The translations under genes were made by a program, and so were the position numbers. Positions 6,049-7,540 of a stretch of DNA of 7,540 nt are shown in pieces. The notes beneath the pieces are model-generated. The model did not search any database. It was given only the letters and a program-made list of their open reading frames with translations, and had not been told where the DNA came from. Position 1 is the stretch's first letter. Every line of letters starts with the position of its first letter. The DNA is from UBA3941 sp035647175 (GTDB taxonomy: Bacteria; Bacillota; Clostridia; Caldicoprobacterales; UBA3941), in the NCBI GenBank assembly GCA_035647175.1, contig DASRNX010000213.1, forward strand, positions 1 to 7,540, read 5' to 3'.

Positions 6049-6714
6049 ATGCTCTATTCAACAAACTTTTGGCTTCGGGGTGATTTAAAGGCCTTTAAAA
6101 ACCTCTTCAAAAACTTTGCTATTTCTACCCAAAAGTTTGACCCAAATACTATTATTCGTTGCCCCGGCTACAAAGCCGATAATCTCTATTATCTTATAGA
6201 AGGTCTGGTAAAAGCCTCCATGACCAACAGTAACGGCCTGGAAAAAACTATAGGTTATCATATGCCGGGGACCCTCTTCGGTCTGGACTCCCTGGTTGAA
6301 AACGAGGATACCCTTGTGACCTTTACACCAATAACAGATACGCTCTGTTACGAGCTTTCAAATGTTTCAATAAAAAATATGATCCTGGAAGATAAGATGT
6401 TTGCTATTAAGATAGCAGAATACTATTGTAAAGTACTGCGGCTGATGTGCTTGGAGACGGCTAATCAATCCTTTAACAATGCGACGGCCAGGGTCTCTAA
6501 CTTTCTATATATGTATTATTTGAGTACCCGTGATAACGGGTATAACCACCTTTACCTAACCCAAGAGGAGGTATCCTCCATTGTCAATGTATCCAGAGTA
6601 CAAGTCGCTCGCATCTACAGGCTCCTTCGTGAAAAGGATATAATTGAGACCGGTCGCGGCCAAGTCACCATCACCAATCCCGGGAATCTCTACTCCTTTT
6701 GCCACTTCTCTTAG
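6049..6714 (+). CDS. CRP/FNR-family transcriptional regulator
   Basis: This is a 221-residue protein of typical CRP length. Residues 25-110 form the cyclic-nucleotide-binding-like beta barrel (YYLIEGLVKASM, GYHMPGTLFGLDSL). A dimerisation helix spans about 111-140, and a winged helix-turn-helix lies at about 168-210 (LTQEEVSSIVNVSRVQVARI). The barrel lacks the cAMP-contacting Arg-Ser pair of CRP. There is no N-terminal cysteine cluster as in FNR, so the ligand is probably another small molecule; C38, C100, C127 and C134 are the cysteines outside the C-terminus. In the recognition helix the arginines R183 and R188 are kept, but valine 184 replaces the glutamate used by CRP and FNR for base reading, as also described for the halorespiration regulator CprK. 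GGGGGGG lies five bases before the ATG. The divergent arrangement with the ene-reductase and the shared operator-like repeats suggest it controls that gene and itself. Confidence 0.9.
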   Translation: MLYSTNFWLRGDLKAFKNLFKNFAISTQKFDPNTIIRCPGYKADNLYYLIEGLVKASMTNSNGLEKTIGYHMPGTLFGLDSLVENEDTLVTFTPITDTLCYELSNVSIKNMILEDKMFAIKIAEYYCKVLRLMCLETANQSFNNATARVSNFLYMYYLSTRDNGYNHLYLTQEEVSSIVNVSRVQVARIYRLLREKDIIETGRGQVTITNPGNLYSFCHFS

Positions 6715-6761
6715 TCAAATTCCCTTTTGCGTAACATATATAGTTATAAATGAACCTAAGA

Positions 6762-7538
6762 CTATGATCCGGTAGATTTATACCGGCTTAAGCCAAACAG
6801 AAAAAACAAATAGCAGGGAACCAGAAACAATAACCCAAGTAAGGGTGTAAGCATGTAAAAAATGTCCTTTTTTATATCAAGAAGGTATAATAAGGGGTAA
6901 TACTGAAATAATGCCAGCGGAATTATATAGGTGACAAATTTTAAGATACCATCACCATATATGGAGTAAGGGTATGTGCCAAATTCTCGTCCCCCATCGG
7001 TCAATACGTTCATAAATTCTAACCCCTCTATGGTGAAGAAGGTAAATGATGCATAGATGAGGAACAATCCAAAGAATATGAGCATCCCGCATACAACCAT
7101 GAGTAACAGCGTCAATATCTTATCCCAGGTCCAAACTACACAGCTTTTAGGAATTGCATAGGAAAAAACCATGGTTGCCTGCATAAGTCTCCCCAACCGC
7201 GAAAACTCAACCTTTCCTGCTAATACCTGAAATATGATTCCCCGGGGCCTGACCAGCACCCTATCAAATTCACCGTTTGAAAGCATCTGAGGAAACAGAT
7301 CAAAGCCCCTGGCGAAGCATTCGGCCAGGGAAAATGCCATAAGCACAACCGCAAAGCATAGGAACACCTGCTCCAGGGTAAAGCCCCCAACGGTTTTAAA
7401 TCTGTCCATCATAAAGTACAACCCTAAAAGAACGGTGAAGGACATAAGGAATTGCCCAATGATTGTCAGAAAAAATGATGCCTTATATTGCATTTGGCTT
7501 TTAAAGTGTATAGAGATATATTTTATATACAGTCTCAT
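6762..7538 (-). CDS. ABC-2 family transporter permease (PF06182/DUF990 type)
   Basis: This 258-residue membrane protein should be the channel subunit of an ABC exporter; its substrate is unknown. About six hydrophobic helices are visible (residues 22-44, 55-75, 113-131, 140-168, 198-220 and 228-250). Family hallmarks are the N-terminus MRLYIKYISIHFKSQMQYKA, the loop FARGFDLFPQMLSNGEFDRV followed by LVRPRG (75-100), NVLTDGGREFGTYPYSIYG (177-195), and IIPLALFQYYPLLYLL near 205-220. Length is normal for the family (about 260). The ATG at 7538 is two bases from the edge, so the ribosome binding site is outside and an upstream start cannot be excluded, though the N-terminus looks typical. Such permeases usually occur as a pair after an ABC ATPase, so this is probably the last gene of an operon beyond the right edge. 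It converges with the CRP/FNR gene, 47 bp apart. Confidence 0.88.
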   Translation of the reverse strand: MRLYIKYISIHFKSQMQYKASFFLTIIGQFLMSFTVLLGLYFMMDRFKTVGGFTLEQVFLCFAVVLMAFSLAECFARGFDLFPQMLSNGEFDRVLVRPRGIIFQVLAGKVEFSRLGRLMQATMVFSYAIPKSCVVWTWDKILTLLLMVVCGMLIFFGLFLIYASFTFFTIEGLEFMNVLTDGGREFGTYPYSIYGDGILKFVTYIIPLALFQYYPLLYLLDIKKDIFYMLTPLLGLLFLVPCYLFFLFGLSRYKSTGS

Positions 7539-7540
7539 AT

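Noticed and set aside
6049..6714. FNR-type oxygen sensor
   Set aside because: There is no N-terminal cysteine cluster; the scattered cysteines do not form the FNR 4Fe-4S pattern.
6769..6786. Hairpin CCGGTA-N6-TACCGG at the convergent gene ends as a terminator
   Set aside because: It lies inside the last codons of the permease and has no T tract on either side on either strand, so a terminator call is not supported.
1..7540. Mobile element, phage defence system, CRISPR array or toxin-antitoxin pair
   Set aside because: No transposase, integrase, direct-repeat array, or paired small genes were seen. The genes are housekeeping or metabolic.

Overview
The window looks like chromosomal DNA of a low-to-moderate GC Firmicute, most likely class Clostridia or Tissierellia. 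Three things suggest this: dgt lies directly upstream of dnaG in the same orientation, as in many clostridia; ribosome binding sites are strong (AAGGAGG, GGAGG, AGGTGG); and there is a 4Fe-4S/FMN/FAD ene-reductase of the type common in anaerobes. This is inference from gene content; there is no rRNA or other phylogenetic marker in the window.

Layout. Positions 1-1263 (minus) hold the first 421 codons of DNA primase (dnaG), cut by the left edge. Positions 1503-2486 (minus) hold a dGTPase-like HD phosphohydrolase (dgt). Positions 2726-3433 (minus) hold a histidine phosphatase of unknown substrate with its own likely promoter. Positions 3691-5628 (minus) hold a large Old Yellow Enzyme/2,4-dienoyl-CoA reductase-type flavoprotein that ends in a clear intrinsic terminator. 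Positions 6049-6714 (plus) hold a divergently transcribed CRP/FNR-family regulator. Positions 6762-7538 (minus) hold an ABC-2 (PF06182/DUF990-type) permease, the probable last gene of an export operon that continues beyond the right edge. No tRNA, rRNA, CRISPR array, insertion sequence or prophage gene was seen.

How the parts fit. dgt and dnaG belong to the conserved replication block (dNTP control and primer synthesis). The most distinctive part is the 420-bp intergenic region between the ene-reductase and the CRP/FNR gene. It holds two perfect GTTA-N6-TAAC inverted repeats and one 20-bp inverted repeat with 7-bp arms (AATGTAT-N6-ATACATT), all with CRP-like N6 spacing, plus a good promoter for the regulator (TTGACT-N17-TATGAT). 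The regulator's recognition helix carries valine where CRP and FNR carry the base-reading glutamate. This agrees with half-sites in which the usual G of GTGA/TTGA is replaced. I read the pair as a self-contained, ligand-responsive switch controlling reduction of an unknown enone or enoate. The effector and substrate cannot be read from the sequence.
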